This document shows positions 1 to 5,380 of a DNA stretch of 5,580 nucleotides, piece after piece (position 1 is the stretch's first letter; every line of letters starts with the position of its first letter). Source of the stretch: an uncultured Peptococcaceae bacterium (GTDB lineage: Bacteria; Bacillota; Peptococcia; Peptococcales; Peptococcaceae); contig CABVBB010000179.1 of the NCBI GenBank assembly GCA_902496505.1, positions 1 to 5,580 of the forward strand, in the 5' to 3' direction. A program made the translations under genes and the position numbers. The notes under the pieces are model-generated. The model saw nothing but the letters and a program-made list of their open reading frames with translations, searched no databases and was not told where the DNA came from.

Positions 1-92
1 GCGCCGCGCAGCAGATCGTGCGCCTCCAGCGCCAGGTCGAATTGGATGCCCAGCGTATTTAAAAGCTGTGCCCGTTCTTTCCATCTGGTCAT
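1..92 (-). CDS. Unidentified protein, N-terminal 30 codons only
   Basis: This is the 5' end of a minus-strand gene that runs off the left edge. The ATG at 92-90 is preceded by a clear Shine-Dalgarno AAAGGAG (minus strand of 103-109) ten bases upstream, so the start is well supported. The visible protein begins MTRWKERAQLL and continues through FDLALEAHDLLRG; it is amphipathic and charged, with no signal peptide or membrane segment. The stretch DLALEAHDLL faintly recalls the RTDLAxEA stretch near the N-terminus of the spore protease GPR, but the R-T pair is absent, and 30 residues are too few to assign a family. I do not recognise it. The divergent neighbour is rsmD. Confidence 0.6.
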   Translation of the reverse strand, partial: MTRWKERAQLLNTLGIQFDLALEAHDLLRG

Positions 93-182
93 TGTCAAAA
101 AACTCCTTTGTATGGATTCATTTGTTGCTTTTTACCAGTATGACCGAAGCAGGCGCGCTTTAAACGATATTTTTACATAGCA

Positions 183-276
183 TCAGGGCCCTGAGCAGGC
201 CGCGGCTAACCGATGCAGCAACGGCACGAAACGCCCGTTGTGTGTGGTGTCAGCCTTGACCAGATCAGAGCCCTGA
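183..276. repeat. Two 12-bp palindromes able to pair with each other, enclosing a hairpin
   Basis: TCAGGGCCCTGA (183-194) is a perfect palindrome. TCAGAGCCCTGA (265-276) is the same word with one change, 82 bases away. Because they are palindromic, each can fold alone, act as a dyad protein site, or pair with the other as a 12-bp stem with one mismatch. Inside that stem lie a 6-bp hairpin, CAACGG (219-224) with CCGTTG (235-240), and a possible intermediate helix, GGCT (204-207) with AGCC (252-255). This nesting suits either a structured RNA or a pair of operators. Strand and function are not determined by the sequence. Confidence 0.4.
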
Positions 277-326
277 CTGGGAAGCGTGAGAGTTTTTGAT
301 TTTTTGGTGCAACTATAGTATAAGCC

Positions 327-363
327 GCTGGCATTTGGCTCATACTAGATAAATTATGCCAGC
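327..363. repeat. 8-bp inverted repeat upstream of rsmD promoter
   Basis: GCTGGCAT (327-334) and ATGCCAGC (356-363) are perfect inverse complements separated by 21 bases. An outer pair, AGCCGC (323-328) and GCGGCT (381-386), overlaps the left arm. The repeat ends about 28 bases before the -35 of the rsmD promoter, so it could be a regulator site or a terminator-like remnant. There is no following T tract on the plus strand. Confidence 0.3.
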
Positions 364-390
364 AAGATTCAAGAACTTTTGCGGCTGAGG

Positions 391-419
391 GTGACCAGCT
401 GACGCTTTTATGATATACT
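391..419 (+). promoter_or_regulatory. Promoter for rsmD operon, extended -10
   Basis: A -35 GTGACC (391-396, 4 of 6 matches to TTGACA) is followed after exactly 17 bases by TATACT (414-419, 5 of 6 matches to TATAAT). A TG at 411-412 makes it an extended -10. Transcription would begin near 426, giving a leader of about 47 bases before the rsmD ATG. The same TGnTATAMT arrangement precedes two minus-strand genes in this window. Confidence 0.6.
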
Positions 420-472
420 AGAGCCACAATAAACAACGTGCGTGTCAAAACGCACAAGGTGCAGGTGATGGG

Positions 473-1042
473 ATGCGAATAATAGCAGGCAAGCACCGCG
501 GCCGCAAGCTCAAGGCAGTCGCGGGCATGAAGACCAGACCGACAGCTGATCGGGTGAAGGAAGCCGTGTTCAGCGCGATAGACGGCCGTTTATGGGACGC
601 GCGTTTTTTGGATGTGTTCGGCGGCACAGCCAGTATTACCTTGGAGGCTGTGAGCAGAGGGGCAAAAGAAGCCGTCATTATCGAAAAAGATCCCGACGCG
701 CTGAAAGTGATCCGTGACAATATCAAAGCCTGTCAAGAGGAGCACGCCGTCCGGGTGCTTGGGCAGGACGTTTCACAGGCGCTCAAAGCGCTGGCCAAGA
801 AAGGACAGCAATTTGACGTGATCTATATCGATCCGCCTTATCAAGCGGGGCTTTATGAAAAAATACTGGCGCTGATCGCTGAGGGCGGATTATTAGCGCC
901 TGGCGGAATAATTCTCTGCGAAAGCGCAAAAAATACTTCCCTTACGCTGGAAAATAGTTTATTCTGTATTTATAAAGAACGCCTTTATGGAGATACCAAG
1001 ATTTCATTTTTGCAATATCATGAAGAGACTGAGGAGGAGTAA
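473..1042 (+). CDS. rsmD: 16S rRNA (guanine(966)-N(2))-methyltransferase RsmD
   Basis: RsmD uses S-adenosylmethionine to methylate the N2 of a guanine (G966 in E. coli numbering) of 16S rRNA during assembly of the small subunit; it is cytoplasmic. At 189 residues it has the usual family length. Visible family marks are the N-terminal MRIIAGKHRGRKL, the TRPT motif (21-24) with the following DRVKEAVFS, the SAM-binding region around D47 to A59, the acidic EKD (71-73), the catalytic DPPY (120-123) preceded by a hydrophobic strand, and the C-terminal YGDTKISFLQY. The ATG at 473 is preceded by AGGTG at 463-467. One oddity is that motif I reads DVFGGTASITLEA, where the family usually has a second glycine (FAGTGxLGxEA-like). 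It is the first gene of a two-gene operon, with the next start two bases after its stop. The identification is firm. Confidence 0.94.
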   Translation: MRIIAGKHRGRKLKAVAGMKTRPTADRVKEAVFSAIDGRLWDARFLDVFGGTASITLEAVSRGAKEAVIIEKDPDALKVIRDNIKACQEEHAVRVLGQDVSQALKALAKKGQQFDVIYIDPPYQAGLYEKILALIAEGGLLAPGGIILCESAKNTSLTLENSLFCIYKERLYGDTKISFLQYHEETEEE

Positions 1043-1044
1043 CT

Positions 1045-1533
1045 GTGAATATTTTAGATATGCTGGATGAGCTGGAGGGTGTCATCACCAACGCCAAAAA
1101 ACCTTTGCTGCAAAGCGACAAGGTCATGGTGGAGCAGGAAGCGGTCTATCGCTACATCGATCAGATCCGCGCAGCCCTGCCTGATGAGATCCGTGACGCT
1201 CAGTGGGTCAAAAAAGAGGAGCAGCGCATTATGGACACGGCCAAGGCCGAGTATGACCGCATTCTGCTGGAAGCACGAGCTGAGGCAGAAAAAATGGCCG
1301 AGCAGACCGAGATCGTCCGCATTGCCCGCCAAAAAGCTGAGGACATCATCATGAGCGCTCAGCAGACGGCCCATGAGCTCACCGAAGGCGCATTCATGTA
1401 TGCCAACGATATCATGGAAAAGATCGAAAAACAGCTGACCATCTACTATGATGTGGTGCAGGACGGCCGCGAGGAGATCCAAAGATCCTTGCAGCAGCTG
1501 CAGCAGATCGATGAAGAGACGCCAGTCGAATAA
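1045..1533 (+). CDS. Coiled-coil protein resembling ATP synthase b/E-type stalk subunits
   Basis: The start is the GTG at 1045. GAGGAGGAG at 1031-1039, inside the end of rsmD, is its ribosome binding site, and only two bases separate it from the rsmD stop, so the two are probably translationally coupled. The 162-residue product has no signal peptide or membrane segment. Residues 1-50 are helical and less regular (MNILDMLDELEGVI). From about 60 to 155 it is a long, charged, Ala/Glu/Gln-rich heptad region that resembles the stalk (b, E or H) subunits of rotary ATPases and DivIVA-like proteins. Proteins of this kind are often labelled 'ATPase' although they carry no Walker motif, and none is visible here. 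I know such proteins from the rsmD-coaD neighbourhood of Firmicutes. The role is unknown; a scaffolding or cell-envelope function is only a guess. Confidence 0.85.
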   Translation: MNILDMLDELEGVITNAKKPLLQSDKVMVEQEAVYRYIDQIRAALPDEIRDAQWVKKEEQRIMDTAKAEYDRILLEARAEAEKMAEQTEIVRIARQKAEDIIMSAQQTAHELTEGAFMYANDIMEKIEKQLTIYYDVVQDGREEIQRSLQQLQQIDEETPVE

Positions 1534-1548
1534 ATTTTGCTGATCGTG

Positions 1549-1579
1549 AAGCCTTACCATTTGGTGAGGCTTATTTTTT
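1549..1579 (+). terminator. Rho-independent terminator of the rsmD operon
   Basis: AAGCCTTACC (1549-1558) pairs with GGTGAGGCTT (1563-1572) through ten pairs, one of them G-U, across a four-base loop ATTT. It is followed by A and six T (1574-1579). The T tract runs straight into the AAAGGAG ribosome binding site of the next gene at 1580-1586, so nothing separates the terminator from the next translation start. Confidence 0.88.
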
Positions 1580-1592
1580 AAAGGAGCAAGTT

Positions 1593-2303
1593 ATGAAAAA
1601 GAAGCGGAATTGGCAGCGCATCATCAGCGCCTTTGTGATGGTCTCGCTGCTCTTAGCCATCGTTTATGTGCTTTTTGCGATCCATAATGCCCCCAGTACA
1701 GCCGAGCCGCACGCGCCTTTTGAACGGGTCAAGAGCGACTATGCGCTGATGCTCCTGCAATGTATCCTGGGTGTCTGCGCCATGCTGCTGCCAGGCTTAT
1801 TGACCCATCGCGTCAAGATCCAGATCCCCTCGCGCATGATCATATTCTATACCATTTTTCTCTACTGTGCGATCTATCTGGGGGAAGTACGCAGCTTTTA
1901 CTATCATGTGCCCCATTGGGATACGGTGCTGCATACGTTTAGCGGGGCAATGCTGGCGGCGCTGGGCTTTTCGGTCATTACCCTGCTCAATAAGACTGAA
2001 CGCATCCCCATGATCATGAGCCCGCTTTTCGTCGCGATCTTTACCTTTTGCTTTGCCGTGACCTTGGGCGTGTTCTGGGAGATCTACGAATATACGGCGG
2101 ATGGCCTCTTCAATATGAACATGCAGAAATTTGCCCTAGAAAACGGCGCTCAGCTGGTCGGACACGCCGCACTGGGCGACACGATGAAAGACCTCATGGT
2201 CGATTGTCTGGGCGCCTTCGTGATCTCGGTAGGCGGCTACATTTCCCTGCGTTACCAAAAAGGCTGGATCGAAAAAGTCCAGCTCAAACAAGAGCATCAC
2301 TAA
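1593..2303 (+). CDS. DUF2238 / YjdF-like integral membrane protein
   Basis: The 236-residue protein begins MKKKRNWQR, a positively charged N-terminus, followed by about six hydrophobic segments at roughly 10-30, 50-70, 82-98, 115-132, 143-162 and 204-219. Acidic and histidine residues cluster near or inside the membrane: HWDTVLH (108-114), GVFWEIYEY (159-167) and GDTMKDLMVD (195-204). This spacing of D/H, E..E and D...D motifs matches the YjdF/DUF2238 family, whose function is unknown; the pattern could suit metal or lipid handling, which is inference. The ATG at 1593 has AAAGGAG six bases upstream (1580-1586). It lies directly after a terminator with no evident promoter of its own, and ends against a bidirectional terminator shared with pepF. 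The family assignment comes from motif recognition and is fairly confident. Confidence 0.85.
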   Translation: MKKKRNWQRIISAFVMVSLLLAIVYVLFAIHNAPSTAEPHAPFERVKSDYALMLLQCILGVCAMLLPGLLTHRVKIQIPSRMIIFYTIFLYCAIYLGEVRSFYYHVPHWDTVLHTFSGAMLAALGFSVITLLNKTERIPMIMSPLFVAIFTFCFAVTLGVFWEIYEYTADGLFNMNMQKFALENGAQLVGHAALGDTMKDLMVDCLGAFVISVGGYISLRYQKGWIEKVQLKQEHH

Positions 2304-2305
2304 CT

Positions 2306-2344
2306 AAAAAACACCGTTCTCATCTCCCGAGAACGGTGTTTTTT
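2306..2344. terminator. Bidirectional terminator between convergent genes
   Basis: AAAAAACACCGTTCTC (2306-2321) and GAGAACGGTGTTTTTT (2329-2344) form a perfect 16-bp inverted repeat around a seven-base loop. The outer six A-T pairs give a T tract after the GC-rich stem on either strand. It therefore serves both the membrane protein gene ending at 2303 and the minus-strand pepF ending at 2357. Confidence 0.93.
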
Positions 2345-2356
2345 GATGCGCCAAAA

Positions 2357-4129
2357 TTATTTGATTAGCAGCGGCTTGAGCTCATCAAGCATGGTTTGAA
2401 AATCGTTCAGCGTATCGATGATAGGCTGAGGTCTTGCCATATCCACGCCGGCGATCTTTAAAAGCTCGATGGGATAATCCGAGCCGCCCTTGGTCAAGAA
2501 AGTGCGGTAATTGCGTACAGCGGCTTCATCACCACTTAAGATGCCTTTAGCGATGCTGACAGCGGCAGAGATGCCGGTAGCATATTGATAAACGTAGAAT
2601 GCACGGTAGAAATGGGGGATGCGTGCCCATTCATAGCTCAGCGTATCATCAATGACGAAATCCTGGCCGTGGTAGATCTCATAAAGGCCCTTGTACATTT
2701 GGCAGAGCGTATCCGGCAGCAGCGGCAGGCCTTTTTCCACCATCTTGTGCGTTTCGTTTTCAAAATCAGCGAACAGCGTCTGGCGGTACAGCGTAGAGCG
2801 GATATTATCCAGCTGATTGCACAGAAGCAGCGCTTTCTCCTGTTCGGACGTGCTGTTTTTATACAGATAATCGAACAACAGCTGCTCATTGACTGTCGAA
2901 GCCACCTCTGCGGTGAAAATGCAGTAATCCGCATAGACATACGGCTGATTGGCATTGCTGTAGTAGCTGTGCATCACATGCCCCAATTCGTGGGCAATGG
3001 TGAAGACGTCATTGAGCGTGCCGGTGAAATTGAGCAGCGAATAGGGATGATAGCCATAGGCATCGATAGCATACGCACCAGTGGCCTTGTTTTTGGCTGG
3101 ATAAACGTCGATCCAGCGATTATCGAAGGCTTCCTTGAGCACAGCTGTGTAATCTTCGCCCAGCACAGAGGTCGCCTTTAAGACCAATTCCTGCGCTTCC
3201 TCATACGTATAGCGGCGGTCGACGCCCTCCACCAAAGGCACGAAGAGATCATAGAAGCAGATATCATCCAGTCCCAGCACCTGCTTGCGCAGTGCCACAT
3301 ACTCCTGCAAAGGCGCAGTATGCTCACGCACGGTAGCGATCAGGTTGTCATAGACCTCCTCACCGACATGATTGCCGCTGAGCGCCATTGCGCGAGCCGA
3401 TGAATATTTGCGGCTTTTGGCGACGAAGGCATCATTTTTCACCGAGCCATAGTAAGCAGAAGTGATGGTGTTGATATGCTTGCCATAGATGCCCAAGAGC
3501 GTATTGAAATACTTCGCGCGGAAGGCACGGTCCGGATCGCTCAGGGCCAAGGCGTAATTGTTGTTGTCCACAGTGATCTCTTGACCATCCGGCGCAGTGA
3601 TCTCTGGATAGTCGATATCATTGACCGTCAGATCATCATAGATCTTTTCAAACGAATTGCCCAAAGCGCCCATTTTACTCAAGATCTCTTCGATCTGCTG
3701 ATCGAAGATGTGCGCCTTTTGCTCAAACAGATTACTCATCAAGAAAGCATACAGCTGAAGGCCAGGCACCTGCTCTTGATACTGGGCAAATATCTCTGGC
3801 GTCAGCTGGAGCAATTCCGGCTCAAAAAACGCCAGCTGTTCAGCGATCAAAGTATAGGCGCTGTCAGCCGTCTCATAAATATCCTTTGATGCTTTATCCG
3901 CCATATTCTGGTCGAAGAGCATCTTGGCATAGACGAAAAGCGCACTGATCTTTTCGCCCATGGCGTCATTCAACTGCAATGCCTGTAATAAATGTTCAGC
4001 GGAATCGGTGATCTGGCCCTGCATAGCGACCAGATCTGCGGCCAAAGCTTTAGCCGCCTCCAGATCCTCACGCCAGTGAGCAGCGTCCTGGTACATCACT
4101 GTGAGGTCCCAAGTGGTATTTTGCGTCAT
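2357..4129 (-). CDS. pepF: Oligoendopeptidase F (M3 family zinc metallopeptidase)
   Basis: PepF is a cytoplasmic zinc endopeptidase that cuts short and medium oligopeptides, contributing to peptide turnover and nutrition. The product has 590 residues, close to the usual 600 or so. The N-terminal half is the helical oligopeptidase lobe (about 1-190), and the rest is the M3 catalytic domain. The zinc motif HELGH is at 380-384, with H380 and H384 as ligands and E381 as the general base. The third ligand is E408 in FTAEVAST, 24 residues after the second His as expected for PepF. The conserved HFYRAFYVYQYATG lies towards the C-terminus and supplies substrate-binding tyrosines. No signal peptide is present. 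The ATG at 4129 has AAAGGAG (4138-4144) eight bases upstream and its own extended -10 promoter. All key residues are intact. Confidence 0.95.
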   Translation of the reverse strand: MTQNTTWDLTVMYQDAAHWREDLEAAKALAADLVAMQGQITDSAEHLLQALQLNDAMGEKISALFVYAKMLFDQNMADKASKDIYETADSAYTLIAEQLAFFEPELLQLTPEIFAQYQEQVPGLQLYAFLMSNLFEQKAHIFDQQIEEILSKMGALGNSFEKIYDDLTVNDIDYPEITAPDGQEITVDNNNYALALSDPDRAFRAKYFNTLLGIYGKHINTITSAYYGSVKNDAFVAKSRKYSSARAMALSGNHVGEEVYDNLIATVREHTAPLQEYVALRKQVLGLDDICFYDLFVPLVEGVDRRYTYEEAQELVLKATSVLGEDYTAVLKEAFDNRWIDVYPAKNKATGAYAIDAYGYHPYSLLNFTGTLNDVFTIAHELGHVMHSYYSNANQPYVYADYCIFTAEVASTVNEQLLFDYLYKNSTSEQEKALLLCNQLDNIRSTLYRQTLFADFENETHKMVEKGLPLLPDTLCQMYKGLYEIYHGQDFVIDDTLSYEWARIPHFYRAFYVYQYATGISAAVSIAKGILSGDEAAVRNYRTFLTKGGSDYPIELLKIAGVDMARPQPIIDTLNDFQTMLDELKPLLIK

Positions 4130-4161
4130 GATCCAATCTCCTTTGTCTTGCGAATAACATC

Positions 4162-4170
4162 ATTATATCA
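4162..4170 (-). promoter_or_regulatory. Extended -10 promoter of pepF
   Basis: On the minus strand the sequence reads TGATATAAT (4170-4162), a consensus TATAAT with the TGn extension. The hexamer 17 or 18 bases upstream is poor (GCGCTT or TGCGCT), so recognition would rest on the extended -10. Transcription would start near 4155, leaving a leader of about 25 bases containing the AAAGGAG ribosome binding site. This lets pepF be expressed apart from the upstream small gene. Confidence 0.6.
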
Positions 4171-4204
4171 AAAGGATGTGCAGAAAGCGCAGAAAATATG
4201 AAAA

Positions 4205-4228
4205 TTTTTCATGCGCTGAAATGAAAAA
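4205..4228 (-). terminator. Weak A/T-rich hairpin after the small membrane protein gene
   Basis: TTTTTCAT (4205-4212) and ATGAAAAA (4221-4228) form an 8-bp inverted repeat around an eight-base loop, directly after the TGA of the minus-strand gene. On that strand the 3' arm is followed by a short T run. The stem is A/U-rich and weak, so it may be only a partial terminator, or chance; read-through into pepF is likely. Confidence 0.3.
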
Positions 4229-4522
4229 TCAAAAAGTGACCTCATTGATTTTTTGCTGTGCCAGATGCGCCTTTTCCTCAGCCACCAAAATGCTGTACGA
4301 AATACTAGGCAGATTGCTGGCCTTTGCACTCTTGCGGCCGTTGAATTCCTGACCGCCAGTAGTGGATTTGAACCGGATGCCAGCATTTTGCAGCGCTTCC
4401 GATACCATCATGAATTGCTCCACGTCCTGTGTGATAAAGACTTCCTGCCATTTGCTGGTGAAGAAACGCCAGATAAAATAGCCGATAACGAGTGCGGCAA
4501 ATAACGTGATCAATAAAGACAT
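4229..4522 (-). CDS. Small single-pass membrane protein with DUF2007-like cytoplasmic part
   Basis: The start chosen is the ATG at 4522, because AAAGGAGG (4530-4537) sits seven bases upstream; an in-frame ATG at 4561 would add 13 residues but lacks such a site. The 97-residue product begins MSLLITLFAALVIGYFIWRF, one membrane-spanning helix, then a soluble part. That part has VFITQDVEQFMMVSEALQNA, a link containing GGQEFNGRK, and ends SYSILVAEEKAHLAQQKI. This strand-helix-linker-strand-helix order resembles the small ferredoxin-like 'putative signal transducing' domain DUF2007, where a helix is followed by AGI and the second strand by V..E...A...I. That likeness is inference from pattern, not a firm hit. 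Function is unknown. It lies 99 bases upstream of pepF on the same strand and diverges from rubrerythrin. Confidence 0.8.
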   Translation of the reverse strand: MSLLITLFAALVIGYFIWRFFTSKWQEVFITQDVEQFMMVSEALQNAGIRFKSTTGGQEFNGRKSAKASNLPSISYSILVAEEKAHLAQQKINEVTF

Positions 4523-4542
4523 CTCCAGGCCTCCTTTAAGCG

Positions 4543-4560
4543 TGATAAAATCGATTATCA
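4543..4560. promoter_or_regulatory. Operator-like inverted repeat at the start site of the small membrane protein gene
   Basis: TGATAA (4543-4548) and TTATCA (4555-4560) are perfect inverse repeats with a six-base centre, AATCGA. The repeat lies between the -10 box (4563-4568) and the ribosome binding site (4530-4537) of the minus-strand gene, covering its likely start point. That is a classic place for repressor binding. The half-site resembles the GATAAT unit of Fur-family boxes, but the spacing does not match a Fur or PerR 7-1-7 box, so the regulator is unassigned. Confidence 0.4.
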
Positions 4561-4562
4561 TC

Positions 4563-4592
4563 AGTATACCACAAAAGAGCAGTCCGTGAGAA
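4563..4592 (-). promoter_or_regulatory. Promoter of the small membrane protein gene, extended -10
   Basis: On the minus strand TGGTATACT (4571-4563) gives TATACT with a TGn extension. An upstream hexamer TTCTCA (4592-4587, 4 of 6 matches) lies 18 bases away. Transcription would begin near 4556, inside the TGATAA/TTATCA inverted repeat. Confidence 0.6.
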
Positions 4593-4618
4593 GAAAGAGC
4601 GCCGCAGAAAAAAGAGCC

Positions 4619-4647
4619 TTGTGAAAAATTTTTTTAGATTTTATGTT
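4619..4647 (+). promoter_or_regulatory. Probable promoter of rubrerythrin gene
   Basis: TTGTGA (4619-4624, 4 of 6) and TATGTT (4642-4647, 4 of 6) are separated by 17 bases of A/T-rich sequence, giving a leader of about 100 bases. A second -10-like TATAAA at 4667-4672 has no good -35. The A/T tract and a 10-bp inverted repeat, TTTAGATTTT (4633-4642) with AAAATCTAAA (4723-4732), overlap the spacer and could bind a regulator. The promoter choice is tentative. Confidence 0.4.
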
Positions 4648-4684
4648 TAAAGCAAAAATAGCGGGGGTATAAATAAGACAGAAC

Positions 4685-4708
4685 CGGTTGGACAGACAAC
4701 CGACAACC
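4685..4708 (+). other. Leader hairpin with two alternative 3' arms
   Basis: In the rubrerythrin leader CGGTTG (4685-4690) can pair with CAACCG (4697-4702) around a six-base loop, or its GGTTG part (4686-4690) can pair with a second CAACC (4704-4708). The two pairings exclude each other. The stem is short and may simply stabilise the 5' end of the message. No T tract follows, so it is not a terminator. Confidence 0.35.
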
Positions 4709-4756
4709 TGAAAACAATAATAAAAATCTAAATTACATTTTTGGAGGAGATCAATT

Positions 4757-5296
4757 ATGAAAAAATTCGTTTGCACTGTTTGTGGTTATGTAGCTGAAGG
4801 CGCTGTACCAAGTGAATGCCCTATCTGCCATGCACCTGCTGACAAATTCCAGGAGCAGTCCGGCGACTTAGTATTCGCTGACGAACACAGAATCGGCGTT
4901 GCTAAAGATGTTGATCCTGAGATCATCGAAGGTTTGAGAGCAAACTTCATGGGCGAATGCACTGAAGTTGGTATGTATCTGGCTATGGCTCGTCAGGCTC
5001 ATCGTGAAGGTTATCCAGAAGTTGGTCTCTACTATGAAAAAGCTGCTTGGGAAGAAGCAGAGCATGCTGCTAAATTCGCTGAACTCTTAGGCGAAGTATT
5101 AGTTGCAGACACCAAAGCAAACTTAGAAGCTAGAGTTGCTGCTGAGCACGGTGCTACCCAGGGCAAAAAAGACCTGGCTACCAAAGCAAAACAGCTGAAC
5201 TTAGACGCTATCCATGACACTGTCCATGAAATGGCAAAAGACGAAGCACGCCATGGCAAAGCATTCCAGGGTCTTCTGGGCAGATATTTCAAATAA
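4757..5296 (+). CDS. Reverse rubrerythrin (N-terminal rubredoxin, C-terminal diiron domain)
   Basis: The 179-residue protein has a rubredoxin-like iron centre first, with C6xxC9 and C21xxC24 ([12 protein letters not shown] and ECPICHAP), then a four-helix diiron domain from about 55. Diiron ligand motifs are E67/E70 in the first helix, E100xxH103 (EAEH), acidic E124/E130 in the third helix, and E163xxH166 (EARH) in the fourth. In reverse rubrerythrins, electrons pass from a reductase via the rubredoxin domain to the diiron site, which reduces hydrogen peroxide to water in the cytoplasm of anaerobes. The ATG at 4757 has a strong GGAGGAG (4743-4749). Codon use is heavily biased to GCT, GAA, AAA and GTT, unlike the GC-richer neighbours, which suggests high expression. 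It is a single-gene unit ended by the terminator at 5381-5418. In many anaerobes such genes answer to PerR, but no PerR box is evident. Confidence 0.93.
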   Translation: MKKFVCTVCGYVAEGAVPSECPICHAPADKFQEQSGDLVFADEHRIGVAKDVDPEIIEGLRANFMGECTEVGMYLAMARQAHREGYPEVGLYYEKAAWEEAEHAAKFAELLGEVLVADTKANLEARVAAEHGATQGKKDLATKAKQLNLDAIHDTVHEMAKDEARHGKAFQGLLGRYFK

Positions 5297-5330
5297 GCCA
5301 AACGACAAACAGCTACAAATGAATATGACC

Positions 5331-5357
5331 GCAAAGCCAGTCAGAAACAGGCTTTGC
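5331..5357 (+). repeat. Hairpin in the rubrerythrin 3' region
   Basis: GCAAAGCC (5331-5338) pairs with GGCTTTGC (5350-5357) around an eleven-base loop. It is not followed by a T tract, so it is not itself a terminator. It lies 35 bases after the rubrerythrin stop and 24 bases before the real terminator, and might protect the 3' end of the message. Confidence 0.45.
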
Positions 5358-5380
5358 AGCGAAAGAAAAACTTCCGCACC

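Larger units (their letters stand above)
93..472. other. 380-base intergenic region between divergent genes
   Basis: No convincing coding sequence lies here. The open frame on the minus strand across 206-496 has a composition rich in Cys and Ser, no ribosome binding site, and overlaps the rsmD start, so it is not called. The region holds the ribosome binding site of the leftward gene (103-109), a pair of near-identical GC-rich palindromes (183-194 and 265-276), a second inverted repeat (327-334 / 356-363), and a promoter for rsmD (391-419). A weak minus-strand promoter for the leftward gene can be drawn with CATACT (142-137) and TTTAAA (164-159), 16 bases apart, but it is poor. I recognise no known riboswitch or RNA family. 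Confidence 0.7.

Noticed and set aside
183..310. Known riboswitch, 6S RNA, SRP RNA or tmRNA
   Set aside because: I looked for the conserved core words of cobalamin, TPP and SAM riboswitches and of SRP RNA and tmRNA and found none on either strand; no 6S-like long irregular duplex was evident either.
206..496. 96-codon minus-strand open frame spanning the gap and the rsmD start
   Set aside because: It is Cys/Ser-rich with no domain pattern, lacks a ribosome binding site, and overlaps the supported start of rsmD.
1054..1560. 168-codon open frame on the minus strand opposite the coiled-coil gene
   Set aside because: Its Leu/His/Asp-rich product is what the complement of a Gln/Glu/Lys/Ala-rich coiled coil gives. 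It runs through the plus-strand terminator and has no ribosome binding site.
2585..3181. 198-codon open frame on the plus strand inside pepF
   Set aside because: It lies fully opposite the conserved catalytic domain of pepF, has an Ile/Val/Gln-rich shadow composition, and has no ribosome binding site or promoter.
3476..3889. 137-codon open frame on the plus strand inside pepF
   Set aside because: It is antisense to the N-terminal lobe of pepF, has no start signals, and its composition is typical of a complementary strand.
4543..4560. Fur or PerR box
   Set aside because: The half-sites are similar, but the six-base centre does not match the 7-1-7 layout, so only a generic operator is reported.
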